A DNA stretch of 53,642 bases, taken from NCBI GenBank assembly GCA_019115825.1, contig DXCV01000064.1, forward strand, positions 1-53,642, read 5' to 3'. The stretch is from Candidatus Bacteroides pullicola (GTDB lineage Bacteria > Bacteroidota > Bacteroidia > Bacteroidales > Bacteroidaceae). Positions 36,601 to 49,530 of this stretch are shown here, one piece after another. Numbering within the stretch: position 1 is the stretch's first letter; each line of letters opens with the position of its first letter. The notes below the pieces were generated by a model. It was given only the letters and a program-made list of their open reading frames with translations. It did no database searches and was not told where the DNA came from. Made by a program: the position numbers and the translations under genes.

Positions 36601-37338
36601 CGCCTTCAGGGAGATGACACTCTTGATGTCCTTCACCTGGAAATAGTCGGGCTTCGAGTGGTCTGCCGGGGCAAACTGCTCGATGACGGGTCCTTCGGCA
36701 AAGGCCACATTGTCCTTATAGGCGGATATGATTTTGTTAGGATTCTCCTTGGTGGTCTTCTTGATCATCTGGAAGAGGGAAGACTCCTTCTCCTCGCCGT
36801 CGATGATGAACGTGCCGCCGAATATCTTGTGGCGGCAATGCTCGGAGTTAATCTGTGCAAAGCCGAAGACTTCGCTGTCGGTCAGCGGACGGCCGAGGTC
36901 CTTCTCCACCTTCTTCAGGTACGCGATTTCCTCGGGGCTGAGCGCCAAGCCTTCCTGCTCGTTGTAGGCTTCCAGGTCCTCGATGTGCAAAATGGGTTCG
37001 GGCTTGCGATTGGTGGTGAAGACATTCTGATCCAAGCCCTTGTACATGCGTTGCAGCATCGGGTCGTGGTCGGCGTTCTCGTCCTTCACGGGGAAATATT
37101 CCTCGATGCGCGCGATGCCCTTGAGTCCCATGTTTTGGGTAATCTCCACGGCATTGGTGCTCCACGGGGTAATCATCTCGCGGCGCGGACCCACGAAGTG
37201 TCCCGCCAAGTTGTTTTCAGTCTCGGGGGTAGCCTCCCCAAAAAGCCAGCAAAGTTTGCGGATGTCCGCAGCATCGGGCGTGTGGTCGCACTCGGCGGCA
37301 ATCACGCTCTGCGAGGGGGTTCTGAAAAAGAGAATCAT
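33625..37338 (-). CDS. purL: Phosphoribosylformylglycinamidine synthase, single-chain form
   Basis: A 1237-residue enzyme that makes FGAM from FGAR, ATP and glutamine, step 4 of purine synthesis. The N-terminal PurS-like part, two AIRS-type synthase halves (SEHCRHKIFGG; KAETHNFPTTVEPFNGASTG; HDHGSAGHVN) and a C-terminal class I glutaminase (FCGGFSNSDVLGSAKGWAGA; nucleophile Cys in LGVCNGCQ) are all present. The start at 37338 (MILFFRTPS) follows a -7 box at 37404-37411; upstream codons to 37506 cover a hairpin and are not coding. Confidence 0.97.
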   Translation of the reverse strand: MILFFRTPSQSVIAAECDHTPDAADIRKLCWLFGEATPETENNLAGHFVGPRREMITPWSTNAVEITQNMGLKGIARIEEYFPVKDENADHDPMLQRMYKGLDQNVFTTNRKPEPILHIEDLEAYNEQEGLALSPEEIAYLKKVEKDLGRPLTDSEVFGFAQINSEHCRHKIFGGTFIIDGEEKESSLFQMIKKTTKENPNKIISAYKDNVAFAEGPVIEQFAPADHSKPDYFQVKDIKSVISLKAETHNFPTTVEPFNGASTGTGGEIRDRMGGGKGSWPIAGTAVYMTSYPRTEEGRPWEEILPVRKWLYQTPEQILIKASNGASDFGNKFGQPLICGSVLTFEHKETPEDAEYGYDKVIMLAGGVGYGTERDCQKGKPEAGNKIVVMGGDNYRIGLGGGSVSSVDTGRYSSGIELNAVQRANAEMQKRAYNVVRALCEEDTNPVVSIHDHGSAGHVNCLSELVEECGGLIDMSKLPIGDKTLSAKEIIANESQERMGLLIKEEAIEHVAKIAERERAPMYVVGETTGDHRFAFQQADGVRPFDLAVDQMFGSSPKTYMVDKTVEHHYAMPTYELSKLHEYLANVLQLEAVACKDWLTNKVDRSVTGKIARQQCVGELQLPLSDCGVVALDYRGEKGIATALGHAPQAALADPKAGSVLSVAEALTNLVWAPLADGLDSVSLSANWMWPCRSQEGEDARLYTAVQALSDFCCALQVNVPTGKDSLSMTQKYPDGSKVISPGTVIVSAGGEVSDVKKVVSPVLVNDPHTTLYHIDFSFDTLKLGGSAFAQSLGKVGSDVPTVQNPEYFRDAFLAVQDLINRGLVLAGHDISAGGLITTLLEMCFSNMEGGLEISLDKIKEDDLIKILFAENPGVVIQVSNKYKDLVKKILEDAGVGYVKLGKPTDERHILVEKDGATYQFGIDYMRDVWYSTSYLLDRRQSMNGCAKARYENYKMQPVELAFMPGFTGKLSQYGISPDRRTPTGIRAAIIREKGTNGEREMAYSLYLAGFDVKDVTMTDLVSGRETLDDVNMIVFCGGFSNSDVLGSAKGWAGAFLFNPKAKETLDRYYAREDTLSLGVCNGCQLMMELNLIAPEDEKRIRMLHNDSHKFESRFLGVTIPTNRSVMFGSLSGSKLGIWVAHGEGKFSLPYDEDHYNIVAKYSYDEYPGNPNGSDYSTAAVASVDGRHLAIMPHLERAIFPWQNACYPANRLHSDQVTPWIEAFVNARRWIENKLGK

Positions 37339-37403
37339 ATCTATACGGTTATATATTATAATATGTATATGCGTGCCAAACAAAGACGGCATTGCTCGGG
37401 GGA

Positions 37404-37411
37404 CAAAGGTA
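37404..37411 (-). promoter_or_regulatory. -7 box for purL
   Basis: CAAAGGTA on the plus strand is TACCTTTG on the minus strand, 66 nt before the purL start. No clear -33 box, and no PurR-like or guanine-riboswitch-like structure was recognised in the leader. Confidence 0.5.
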
Positions 37412-37427
37412 CTATAAAAAAACGAGA

Positions 37428-37502
37428 TTAGGCACGGATTACACGGATTACACGGGCAAATTCGTGAAAAATATCCGTGAAATCCGCGCAATCCGCGCCT
37501 AA
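37428..37502. terminator. Long hairpin between the second nagA and purL
   Basis: Left arm from TTAGGCACGGATT with repeated ACACGG (37428-37455) pairs with the right arm ending AATCCGCGCCTAA (37475-37502). The arms are about 28 nt with some mismatches. It lies 34 nt past the nagA stop, so termination of the nag operon is the likely role. Confidence 0.6.
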
Positions 37503-37535
37503 TCAATCAGTTGTGGGTATATGTGCCTACACTTC

Positions 37536-38702
37536 TTAGTGAATCATCGTGTTCGTGCCTTCCACAATGTTGCCGTAGGAGAAGACGCAACGGACGTTCA
37601 CATCCTTGTCTAAGATGACGATGTCCGCATCCTTGCCCTTCTGAAGCGTACCTTTGCGGTCGTCCACGCCGATGATACGGGCAGGCGTCTCGGAAGCCAT
37701 GCGCACGGCATCGGCCAAGGGGATACCCGCCTTGTGTACCATCACCTGTACCAGACGATCCATCGAAGCGATGCTTCCGGCAATGGTCTGATGGTCGGCC
37801 AGCTTGCAGACGCCGTCCTCTATCACATAGCGCGGGTCGTCCATCGGCCCGTCGTAGGCGGCATACTTCAGGGCGTCCGTCACCAGGCAAGTGTTCTCTA
37901 CGCCTTTCAACTTGTACACCAGCTTCAAGATAGTGGCGGGCAGGTGGACGCCATCGGCAATGACCTCGACAGTCATTCCGTCTATCAGGTAGACACTCTC
38001 CACGGTGCCTTCGTACTTGTATTCACGACGCTTGTGGAAGCCCGGCATGGCGTTGTAGAAGTGGGCGGCATGGGTAAATCCGGCTTCGAAAGCTGCCTTG
38101 ATTTCAGGATACTCGGCCTCGGTGTGCGTGATGGCGGTCAGGATGCCCCGGCCGGAAGTATAACGTGCGAAATCGTGTGCGCCCGGCAGTTCGGGGCTGA
38201 TGTCCCAACGCTTGATGCACTGCGTGCTCTCCAGCAAGGGGATGTATTCCTCAGGGTCGGGGTCTTTCAAGGAGTCGCCCCATTGCTTGCCGGCCATGCG
38301 CTGGCTGAGGTACGGGCCTTCGATGTGGAGGCCGAGGACGGGGCTGTCCGGTTGGGCCATCATCTCCTCGCAGATACCCGTGGCCTGGCGGATAACGTCG
38401 AAAGGAACAGAGGACAACGTGGGGAAGATGGAGGTGGCCCCGTGCTTCAGGTGTGCCTGCACGATGGCTTGGAAGGCTTCGGACGTGGCTTCGGTGAAGT
38501 CGTGTCCCGCGCCTCCATGGCTGTGCATGGAGATGAAGCCGGGGACGATGTACATGCCCTTGGCGTCGATGACCTTGGCGCCGATGACGGCCAGGTCGCT
38601 ATTGGTTACTTCCAGTATTTTCCCGTCGTTGATGAGGACCGAGCCGTCTTTCAGCCAACCTTGCGGGGTCAGGATATGGCCGTTTATGAGTTGTGTCAGC
38701 AT
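37536..38702 (-). CDS. nagA: N-acetylglucosamine-6-phosphate deacetylase, second tandem copy
   Basis: A 388-residue amidohydrolase that turns GlcNAc-6-P into GlcN-6-P and acetate. Metal site HSH (SMHSHGGAGHDF), Glu in LHIEGPYLS, His in THTEAEY and HAAHFYNAMPG, and catalytic Asp in LVTDALKYA are visible. It lies 21 nt after the first copy and is similar to it along its whole length, so the pair arose by tandem duplication. Confidence 0.94.
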   Translation of the reverse strand: MLTQLINGHILTPQGWLKDGSVLINDGKILEVTNSDLAVIGAKVIDAKGMYIVPGFISMHSHGGAGHDFTEATSEAFQAIVQAHLKHGATSIFPTLSSVPFDVIRQATGICEEMMAQPDSPVLGLHIEGPYLSQRMAGKQWGDSLKDPDPEEYIPLLESTQCIKRWDISPELPGAHDFARYTSGRGILTAITHTEAEYPEIKAAFEAGFTHAAHFYNAMPGFHKRREYKYEGTVESVYLIDGMTVEVIADGVHLPATILKLVYKLKGVENTCLVTDALKYAAYDGPMDDPRYVIEDGVCKLADHQTIAGSIASMDRLVQVMVHKAGIPLADAVRMASETPARIIGVDDRKGTLQKGKDADIVILDKDVNVRCVFSYGNIVEGTNTMIH

Positions 38703-38723
38703 AAGTTCTTGGTTTTAGAGATG

Positions 38724-39890
38724 TTAGAATAACGTGTTGGTGCCTTCGACAATCTTGCCCATCGCCCATACGGCACGGACGTTGAGGTCATTGTCCAGCG
38801 CGAGGATGTCGGCGTCCTTGCCTTTCTCCAGCGTACCCTTGCGGTCGGCCACGCCCATGATGCGCGCGGGAGTCTCCGAAGCCATACGCACAGCGTCTTC
38901 CAGAGGAATCTCGGCTTTCTGCACCATCGTGCGGATGAGGCGGTCCATCGTGGCGATGCTACCTGCCAGAGCGGAACGGTCGGCCAACTTGCACACGCCA
39001 TCCTCGATGATGACGCGCGGGTCGAAGGCTTCCTTGCTGTCGCTGGCGGCGCAAGCCAAGGCATCGGTGATGAGGGCGGTCTTCTCCACGCCTTTGATTT
39101 TGTAGACAAGGCGGAGAATCGTAGGAGGCACGTGGATGCCGTCGGCAACCACCTCCACGGTCATGTCATCCATCAGGTAGATGCTCTCCACCGTACCTTC
39201 GTACTTGTAGCCTTTGCGCTTGTGGAAGCCCGGCATAGCGTTGTAGAAGTGAGTGGCGTGACGATAGCCCACTTGGAAAGCGGTCTCAATGTCCTCGAAT
39301 TCGGCCTGGGTATGTCCCACGCACGCCAGGATGCCTTTCGAAGTGATGTACTTGCCGAACTGCATGGCGCCCGGAAGCTCGGGTGCGGCATCCCAACGCT
39401 TGATGCAATGCGTCTCTTCCAGCAAGGGGATGTATTCCTGCGGGTCGGGGTCCTTGATGTTTTCAGGCATCTGCCCGCCTGCCATCGCCATGTTGAAGTA
39501 ATGGCCCTCCAGGTGAAGTCCCAATACGGGCGAATCCGGCTCTGCCATCAGTTTCTCCGTGGTGGCCGCGGCTGCCCGGATCATGGGGATGGTCGATGAG
39601 GAAAGCGTGGGGAAAATACTGGTTGTACCGTGTTGCATGTGGGTCTTGACAGCTGTACGGAAAGCGTCTTCGCTTCCCTCCATGAAGTCGCGTCCTCCGC
39701 CACCATGCGCGTGGATTTCCACTCCGCCGGGGACGATGTAGGTTCCCTGGGCATCAATGAGCGTCGCTCCCACAACGGGCAGGTCGCAGTTGGTCACTTC
39801 CAGAATCTTATTGTCCCTGATGAGCACCGAGCCGTCTTTCAGCCAGCCCTGCGGGGTAAGAATGCGGGCGTTAATAATCTGTGTTAACAT
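38724..39890 (-). CDS. nagA: N-acetylglucosamine-6-phosphate deacetylase, first tandem copy
   Basis: A 388-residue paralogue of the next gene. The metal site is HAH (EIHAHGGGGRDF). Its Glu loop reads LHLEGHYFN where the second copy has LHIEGPYLS. HATHFYNAMPG and LITDALACA are kept. The Pro-to-His change beside the metal-binding Glu may alter substrate choice. The start at 39890 follows a -7 box at 39924-39931; upstream codons to 39944 overlap that promoter. Confidence 0.93.
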   Translation of the reverse strand: MLTQIINARILTPQGWLKDGSVLIRDNKILEVTNCDLPVVGATLIDAQGTYIVPGGVEIHAHGGGGRDFMEGSEDAFRTAVKTHMQHGTTSIFPTLSSSTIPMIRAAAATTEKLMAEPDSPVLGLHLEGHYFNMAMAGGQMPENIKDPDPQEYIPLLEETHCIKRWDAAPELPGAMQFGKYITSKGILACVGHTQAEFEDIETAFQVGYRHATHFYNAMPGFHKRKGYKYEGTVESIYLMDDMTVEVVADGIHVPPTILRLVYKIKGVEKTALITDALACAASDSKEAFDPRVIIEDGVCKLADRSALAGSIATMDRLIRTMVQKAEIPLEDAVRMASETPARIMGVADRKGTLEKGKDADILALDNDLNVRAVWAMGKIVEGTNTLF

Positions 39891-39923
39891 AAAGATGAGG
39901 TAATTTTGGATTTTTTTCTGCTG

Positions 39924-39952
39924 CAAAATTAACCAATATACCAATCGGTTAT
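39924..39952 (-). promoter_or_regulatory. nagA promoter and possible operator
   Basis: The minus strand has TAATTTTG (39931-39924), a match to TAnnTTTG. Just upstream, ATTGGTAT and ATTGGTTA form a direct repeat flanked by AACC/GGTT ends. ATTGGTATA resembles the half-site of GntR-type amino-sugar regulators (NagR/YvoA), but that link is only inferred. Confidence 0.4.
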
Positions 39953-40060
39953 ACCTCCTGCCATTACCTATTTTGGGTATAGAAAAGTTAATAAATCCAA
40001 AGCATCGGCTTCGCCAAACAAAGACGCTGTTTTTGAGGACTTAAGCCAAGGCCTTTGCGA

Positions 40061-40148
40061 GCACAAGCGCAGGTATGGGTAAGCACGGGCGCAGGTACGC
40101 CTAAGCACGGGCGGGGATATGGGTAAGCACGGGCGGGGATATACCCCA
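40061..40148. repeat. Tandem repeat array E, 22-bp period, 4 units
   Basis: Units start at 40061, 40083, 40105 and 40127. Each has GCACGGGC (GCACAAGC in the first) and is linked by TAA; TAAGCAC is shared with array D. Dyads are partial: GGCG/CGCC in unit 2 and GGGGATATACCCC in unit 4. This is the only array between divergent genes. Confidence 0.85.
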
Positions 40149-40199
40149 GGAAACGAAAAAGAAAAGCACAGCGGATATGGCATATTCACGCAAAATCTT

Positions 40200-40207
40200 T
40201 ATCTTTG
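40200..40207 (+). promoter_or_regulatory. -7 box for the GHL10-like gene
   Basis: TATCTTTG matches TAnnTTTG, 49 nt before the start at 40257. No good -33 box. Confidence 0.55.
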
Positions 40208-40256
40208 CCCCTCAAGCGCGGCTGCATGGCCGTTTTACACTGAAACAGATTGATTT

Positions 40257-41771
40257 ATGAATAGCAAACGACTCTTATTCTTCTGCCTGTGGGCGCTCCT
40301 GCCCCTCGCTCTTTGGGCGCAGTCGCCCGATGCTTCCAGCCGTCATCCCAAACGCGAATTTCGCGGTGCGTGGATACAAACCGTCAACGGCCAGTTCAAA
40401 GGAATGCCGACGGAGAAAGTGCAACAAACGCTGGTCAACCAGCTCAACGCCCTGCAACAGGCGGGCATCAACGCCATCCTCTTCCAAGTGCGCCCGGAGG
40501 CCGATGCGCTCTACGCCTCGCGCCTGGAGCCGTGGAGCCGCTACCTGACGGGAGTGCAAGGACAGGCGCCCAACCCGTATTGGGATCCCCTGCAATTCAT
40601 GATAGACGAATGCCACAAGCGCGGCATGGAGCTGCACGCCTGGATAAACCCTTACCGCGTGAGGAACTCTGACCAAAACCAACTGGCGCCCAATCATATT
40701 TATAATATACACCCCGAATGGTTCGTCGCCTACGGCAACCAGCTCTTCTTCGACCCCGCCCTGCCGGAGAGCCGGAAGCACATCTGCCTGGTGGTGGCGG
40801 ACATCGTGACGCGCTACGACGTGGACGGCATCCACATCGACGACTACTTCTACCCCTACCCCAAGCCCGGGGTGGAGTTTGACGACGACGCCTCCTATGC
40901 CCGCTACGGAAAAGATTTTGCCAACAAGGCCGACTGGCGGCGCAACAACGTCAACCTGCTCATCCACGAACTGCACGCCACCATCCGCGAGGCCAAGCCG
41001 TGGGTGAAGTTCGGCGTGTCGCCCTTCGGCATCTACCGCAACCAGAGCAGCGACCCGCTGGGCAGCCGCACCAACGGCCTACAGAATTACGACGACCTCT
41101 ATGCCGACGTGCTGCATTGGGCGCGCCAGGAGTGGGTGGATTATACCATCCCGCAAATCTACTGGGAAATCGGGCATCCGCGCGCCGACTATGACACCTT
41201 GGTGCGCTGGTGGGCCTTGCACTCAGAGAACCGCCCGCTTTTCATCGGCCAGTCGGTGGACAACACCGTGACCCATGCCGACCCGGAGAACCCGAACATC
41301 AACCAGCTGCCCCGCAAGATGGCCCTGCAGCGGATGTTTCAATCCATCCAGGGCAGTTGCCAATGGTATGCCGGGGCAGTGGTGGAGAACAAAGGCAATT
41401 ACCGCGACGCCTTAGCGCAGGAATACCACAAATACCCCTCCCTCATCCCCGTCTTCGATTTCATGGACGACGAGGCGCCCAAGAAGGTGCGCAAGCTGAA
41501 GCCCGTCTGGATGGAAGACGGCTACATCCTCTGCTGGACGGAGCCGAAATACCGCCACGAGATGCAACGCGCCGTGCGCTACGTGGTCTACCGCTTCGCC
41601 AACAAGGAAGACGTGGACTTGGACGACCCCAGCCACATCGTAGCCATCACGAACGTGCCCTTCTACAAACTGCCCTACGAGGACGGAGAGACGAAGTACC
41701 GCTATGTGGTGACGGCATTGGACAGGATGTGGAATGAATCGAAGGCGGTATCGAAGAAAGTGAAGCTATAA
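40257..41771 (+). CDS. Glycosyl hydrolase-like GHL10 family protein (DigH/YngK type)
   Basis: A 504-residue secreted protein with signal peptide MNSKRLLFFCLWALLPLALWAQ. The TIM-barrel domain holds FRGAWIQTVNGQF, AGINAILFQVRPEADALY, ELHAWINPYRVRN, VDGIHIDDYFYPYP and VKFGVSPFGIYRN, all typical of the DUF187/GHL10 family. E. coli DigH of this family cuts denuded peptidoglycan strands. A C-terminal Fn3-like region follows (about 410-504). Cell-wall or glycan cleavage is likely; the substrate is not proven. uvrA starts 14 nt downstream. Confidence 0.88.
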   Translation: MNSKRLLFFCLWALLPLALWAQSPDASSRHPKREFRGAWIQTVNGQFKGMPTEKVQQTLVNQLNALQQAGINAILFQVRPEADALYASRLEPWSRYLTGVQGQAPNPYWDPLQFMIDECHKRGMELHAWINPYRVRNSDQNQLAPNHIYNIHPEWFVAYGNQLFFDPALPESRKHICLVVADIVTRYDVDGIHIDDYFYPYPKPGVEFDDDASYARYGKDFANKADWRRNNVNLLIHELHATIREAKPWVKFGVSPFGIYRNQSSDPLGSRTNGLQNYDDLYADVLHWARQEWVDYTIPQIYWEIGHPRADYDTLVRWWALHSENRPLFIGQSVDNTVTHADPENPNINQLPRKMALQRMFQSIQGSCQWYAGAVVENKGNYRDALAQEYHKYPSLIPVFDFMDDEAPKKVRKLKPVWMEDGYILCWTEPKYRHEMQRAVRYVVYRFANKEDVDLDDPSHIVAITNVPFYKLPYEDGETKYRYVVTALDRMWNESKAVSKKVKL

Positions 41772-41785
41772 CCTATACTATAAAT

Positions 41786-44569
<2,784 letters not shown>

Positions 44570-44572
44570 AAT

Positions 44573-44680
44573 CGAGAGAGTTCTCTCAACCCCATTGAGA
44601 GAGTTCTCTCGAACAGGTCGAGAGAGTTCTCTCGGAGGCATCGAGATAGGTATCTCGATTCGGTCAAAATAGGTGTCTAT
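44573..44680. repeat. Tandem dyad array G, 23-bp period, 5 units
   Basis: Dyads of 16 nt start at 44573, 44596, 44619, 44642 and 44665, separated by 7-nt spacers (ACCCCAT, AACAGGT, GAGGCAT, ATTCGGT). Unit 3 is CGAGAGAGTTCTCTCG and unit 4 CGAGATAGGTATCTCG; the inner stem change G to T on one arm is matched by C to A on the other. Unit 5 is degenerate. It lies between uvrA and the beta-galactosidase gene; about 100 AT-rich nt remain before that gene, with a near-match -7 box, GATATTTG, at 44699-44706. Confidence 0.9.
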
Positions 44681-44735
44681 ATAAAACATTGAAAAGCAGA
44701 TATTTGTATTTCACATCCAATCCCTAATCCAGTGA

Positions 44736-47897
<3,162 letters not shown>

Positions 47898-47918
47898 AGC
47901 CTGACACACCGATAAAAA

Positions 47919-47982
47919 CAAGGCGCGGACTTCGCGAACCACGGGAAAGATTCTCCGTAAGATTCGCGAAATCCGCGCCTTG
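47919..47982. terminator. Long hairpin between convergent genes
   Basis: CAAGGCGCGGACTTCGCGAA (from 47919) pairs with TTCGCGAAATCCGCGCCTTG (47963-47982), with more pairing inside (CCACGG/CCGTaaG). A short T-rich tail follows. It separates the beta-galactosidase gene from the convergent sigma-factor operon. Confidence 0.75.
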
Positions 47983-48001
47983 AGTTTTCTATTTCAGCAA
48001 C

Positions 48002-48460
48002 CTATTTCCGAGTTGCCTTCTTGCCTTTGCCGCGCATACCTTTCAGCAATTCGCGATGGAAACGCATCTCGGCCCGCTGTACCTGATAGATTTTCTTGCT
48101 GGACAATATCTTCTTGAACTTGCCGTAATAGGTCTTCTCCAGGCGGTCGGACGAAATGCGGGCATCATACACGCCCTCCATGATTTCGTCATACCGTTCC
48201 TCGGAGAGATTTTCCTGCTTTCCCTCGCGCATCAGCTTCCAGGCTTCTTCGTTCAGCTGATGCTTGCGGTCCTGCAATTCAAAATAGAGGGGGAAGAACG
48301 CCTCTGCCTCTTCCGGCGTCAAACCTGCTTTCTCCGTAATATAAGCCTGTTGCTTGGCGCGGAACTCATCCTTCGACAAACGTTGATCGCATCCGCCCGT
48401 GGCCCACATCAACGGAGCGAAGGCCAAGGTCACTATCCATACTGCTACTCTTTTCTTCAT
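48002..48460 (-). CDS. Spy/CpxP/CnrX-like helical periplasmic protein
   Basis: A 152-residue exported protein with signal peptide MKKRVAVWIVTLAFAPLMWA. The rest is charged helices: LTPEEAEAFFPLYFELQDRK, then a segment near 80-130 ending QVQRAEMRFHREL. The LTPEE opening and helical hairpin resemble Spy/CpxP/CnrX sensors, though I cannot confirm homology. It is the third gene after an ECF sigma factor and a small TM protein, the order of a CnrHYX-like sensing module. The start at 48460 fits the signal peptide. Confidence 0.75.
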   Translation of the reverse strand: MKKRVAVWIVTLAFAPLMWATGGCDQRLSKDEFRAKQQAYITEKAGLTPEEAEAFFPLYFELQDRKHQLNEEAWKLMREGKQENLSEERYDEIMEGVYDARISSDRLEKTYYGKFKKILSSKKIYQVQRAEMRFHRELLKGMRGKGKKATRK

Positions 48461-48479
48461 TTTCAATTCACTATAATTT

Positions 48480-48836
48480 TCACTCCTCGTCTTCCGAGAG
48501 ATAGACATACAAAGAATAATCATCCAACATGGAACTCTCCATCGCCATGTCAATATACTCCGTCTCCACATCCCAATCCTCGTCCTGGGCAGGATTTCCC
48601 GCCGGGGTGTAATGCGATGCGGCGACACGAATCAGCAACATAGCCCCCACGAACATGGCCGCCATATAAAGCAACGGACGCACTTTCTCCCACGTCGTCG
48701 GTTGTCGGCTGATTTCCACTTTTTCTTTCTCGGGAAGCCGCTCCATCAGTTCTGAAGCAAAATTCTCAAAGTAACCGTCCGGGACACGGAAAGGGTTTTC
48801 CGTCCCTAATTTATTTTTCAAATTATCTTCCGTCAT
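48480..48836 (-). CDS. Small single-TM protein, probable anti-sigma factor
   Basis: A 118-residue protein. Residues 1-50 are cytoplasmic and include NPFRVPDGYFENFASELMER, a segment common in proteins encoded beside ECF sigma factors of Bacteroidetes. A TM helix lies near 55-75 (LLYMAAMFVGAMLLIRV), then an acidic C-terminal tail outside. A strong Shine-Dalgarno (AAGGAGG) stands 7-8 nt before the ATG at 48836 and decides this start. The role as anti-sigma is inferred from size, topology and position. Confidence 0.78.
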   Translation of the reverse strand: MTEDNLKNKLGTENPFRVPDGYFENFASELMERLPEKEKVEISRQPTTWEKVRPLLYMAAMFVGAMLLIRVAASHYTPAGNPAQDEDWDVETEYIDMAMESSMLDDYSLYVYLSEDEE

Positions 48837-48886
48837 AGGCTTTCCTCCTTTCTCTGTTGTATTAGACACGGGTTTATATCAAAGGT

Positions 48887-49441
48887 TTAAAGTTCATCTG
48901 CCAAAAATTTCTCGATTTTCTTCACGGCATGGTGATAGGAAGCTTTCAAAGCACCTACCGATGTACCAAAGATTTCAGACATTTCCTCGTATTTCATTTC
49001 TTGATAATACTTCAAGTTGAATACCATCCGCTGTTTCTCCGGCAACGAGAGCAGGGCCTTCTGCAAAAGCATCTGAACCTTGTCGCCGGTGAAATAGGCA
49101 TCACTTTCCAGTTTGTCGAGCATGGCAGCTTCGGCGTCGTCCAGCGAAACCGTGGCGGCTGCCCGCTGCTTGTTCAGGAAAGTCAGACATTCGTTCAAGG
49201 CGATACGATAGAGCCAGGTGGAAAGCTTCGCATCGCCCCGGAAATAGTCAATGCTCGTCCATGCCTTTATAAATGTATTCTGTAGCAAGTCGTTGGCATC
49301 TTCGTGAGAAAGCACTATCCTGCGGATTTGCCAGTACAATTGCTCGCTATACTGCGCCACAATCATCTCAAACCCTTTTCTCTGCGTGCTTTCATCCTGC
49401 AAAAGCGCCAAGACTTCACGCTCGTCGTAAGAAGAATTCAT
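48887..49441 (-). CDS. ECF RNA polymerase sigma factor
   Basis: A 184-residue sigma-70 family protein with region 2 (HEDANDLLQNTFIKAWTSID; LSTWLYRIALNECLTFL) and region 4 (SLPEKQRMVFNLKYYQEMKY; GTSVGALKASYHHAVKKIEK). It heads a three-gene operon with a probable anti-sigma factor 50 nt downstream and a Spy-like protein. The start at 49441 is fixed by the promoter at 49470-49501, which would exclude the upstream codons to 49483. Confidence 0.95.
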   Translation of the reverse strand: MNSSYDEREVLALLQDESTQRKGFEMIVAQYSEQLYWQIRRIVLSHEDANDLLQNTFIKAWTSIDYFRGDAKLSTWLYRIALNECLTFLNKQRAAATVSLDDAEAAMLDKLESDAYFTGDKVQMLLQKALLSLPEKQRMVFNLKYYQEMKYEEMSEIFGTSVGALKASYHHAVKKIEKFLADEL

Positions 49442-49469
49442 ATTTATATCTTGATTCACTTGCTTCCGG

Positions 49470-49501
49470 CAAAGGTAAAGCATTCCGCCCGATAAATCAA
49501 A
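49470..49501 (-). promoter_or_regulatory. Promoter of the ECF sigma operon
   Basis: On the minus strand, TTTG (49501-49498), a 20-nt spacer, then TACCTTTG (49477-49470). It looks like a housekeeping Bacteroides promoter rather than an ECF-type one. Confidence 0.7.
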
Positions 49502-49530
49502 CTTCTAAAAAAGAAATCGCAGGAAAGGCG

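Larger units (their letters stand above)
39891..40256. other. 366-nt divergent intergenic region between nagA and the GHL10-like gene
   Basis: It holds, in order, the nagA -7 box (39924-39931), an operator-like motif with two ATTGGT copies on the minus strand (39930-39952), array E (40061-40148) and the -7 box of the hydrolase gene (40200-40207). I see no open frame worth calling in it. Confidence 0.8.

Noticed and set aside
33619..37431. Long plus-strand frames across purL
   Set aside because: They are antisense to a full-length PurL with all domains in place.
37339..37535. Riboswitch in front of purL
   Set aside because: The region holds a long hairpin and a -7 box; no purine-aptamer core was recognised.
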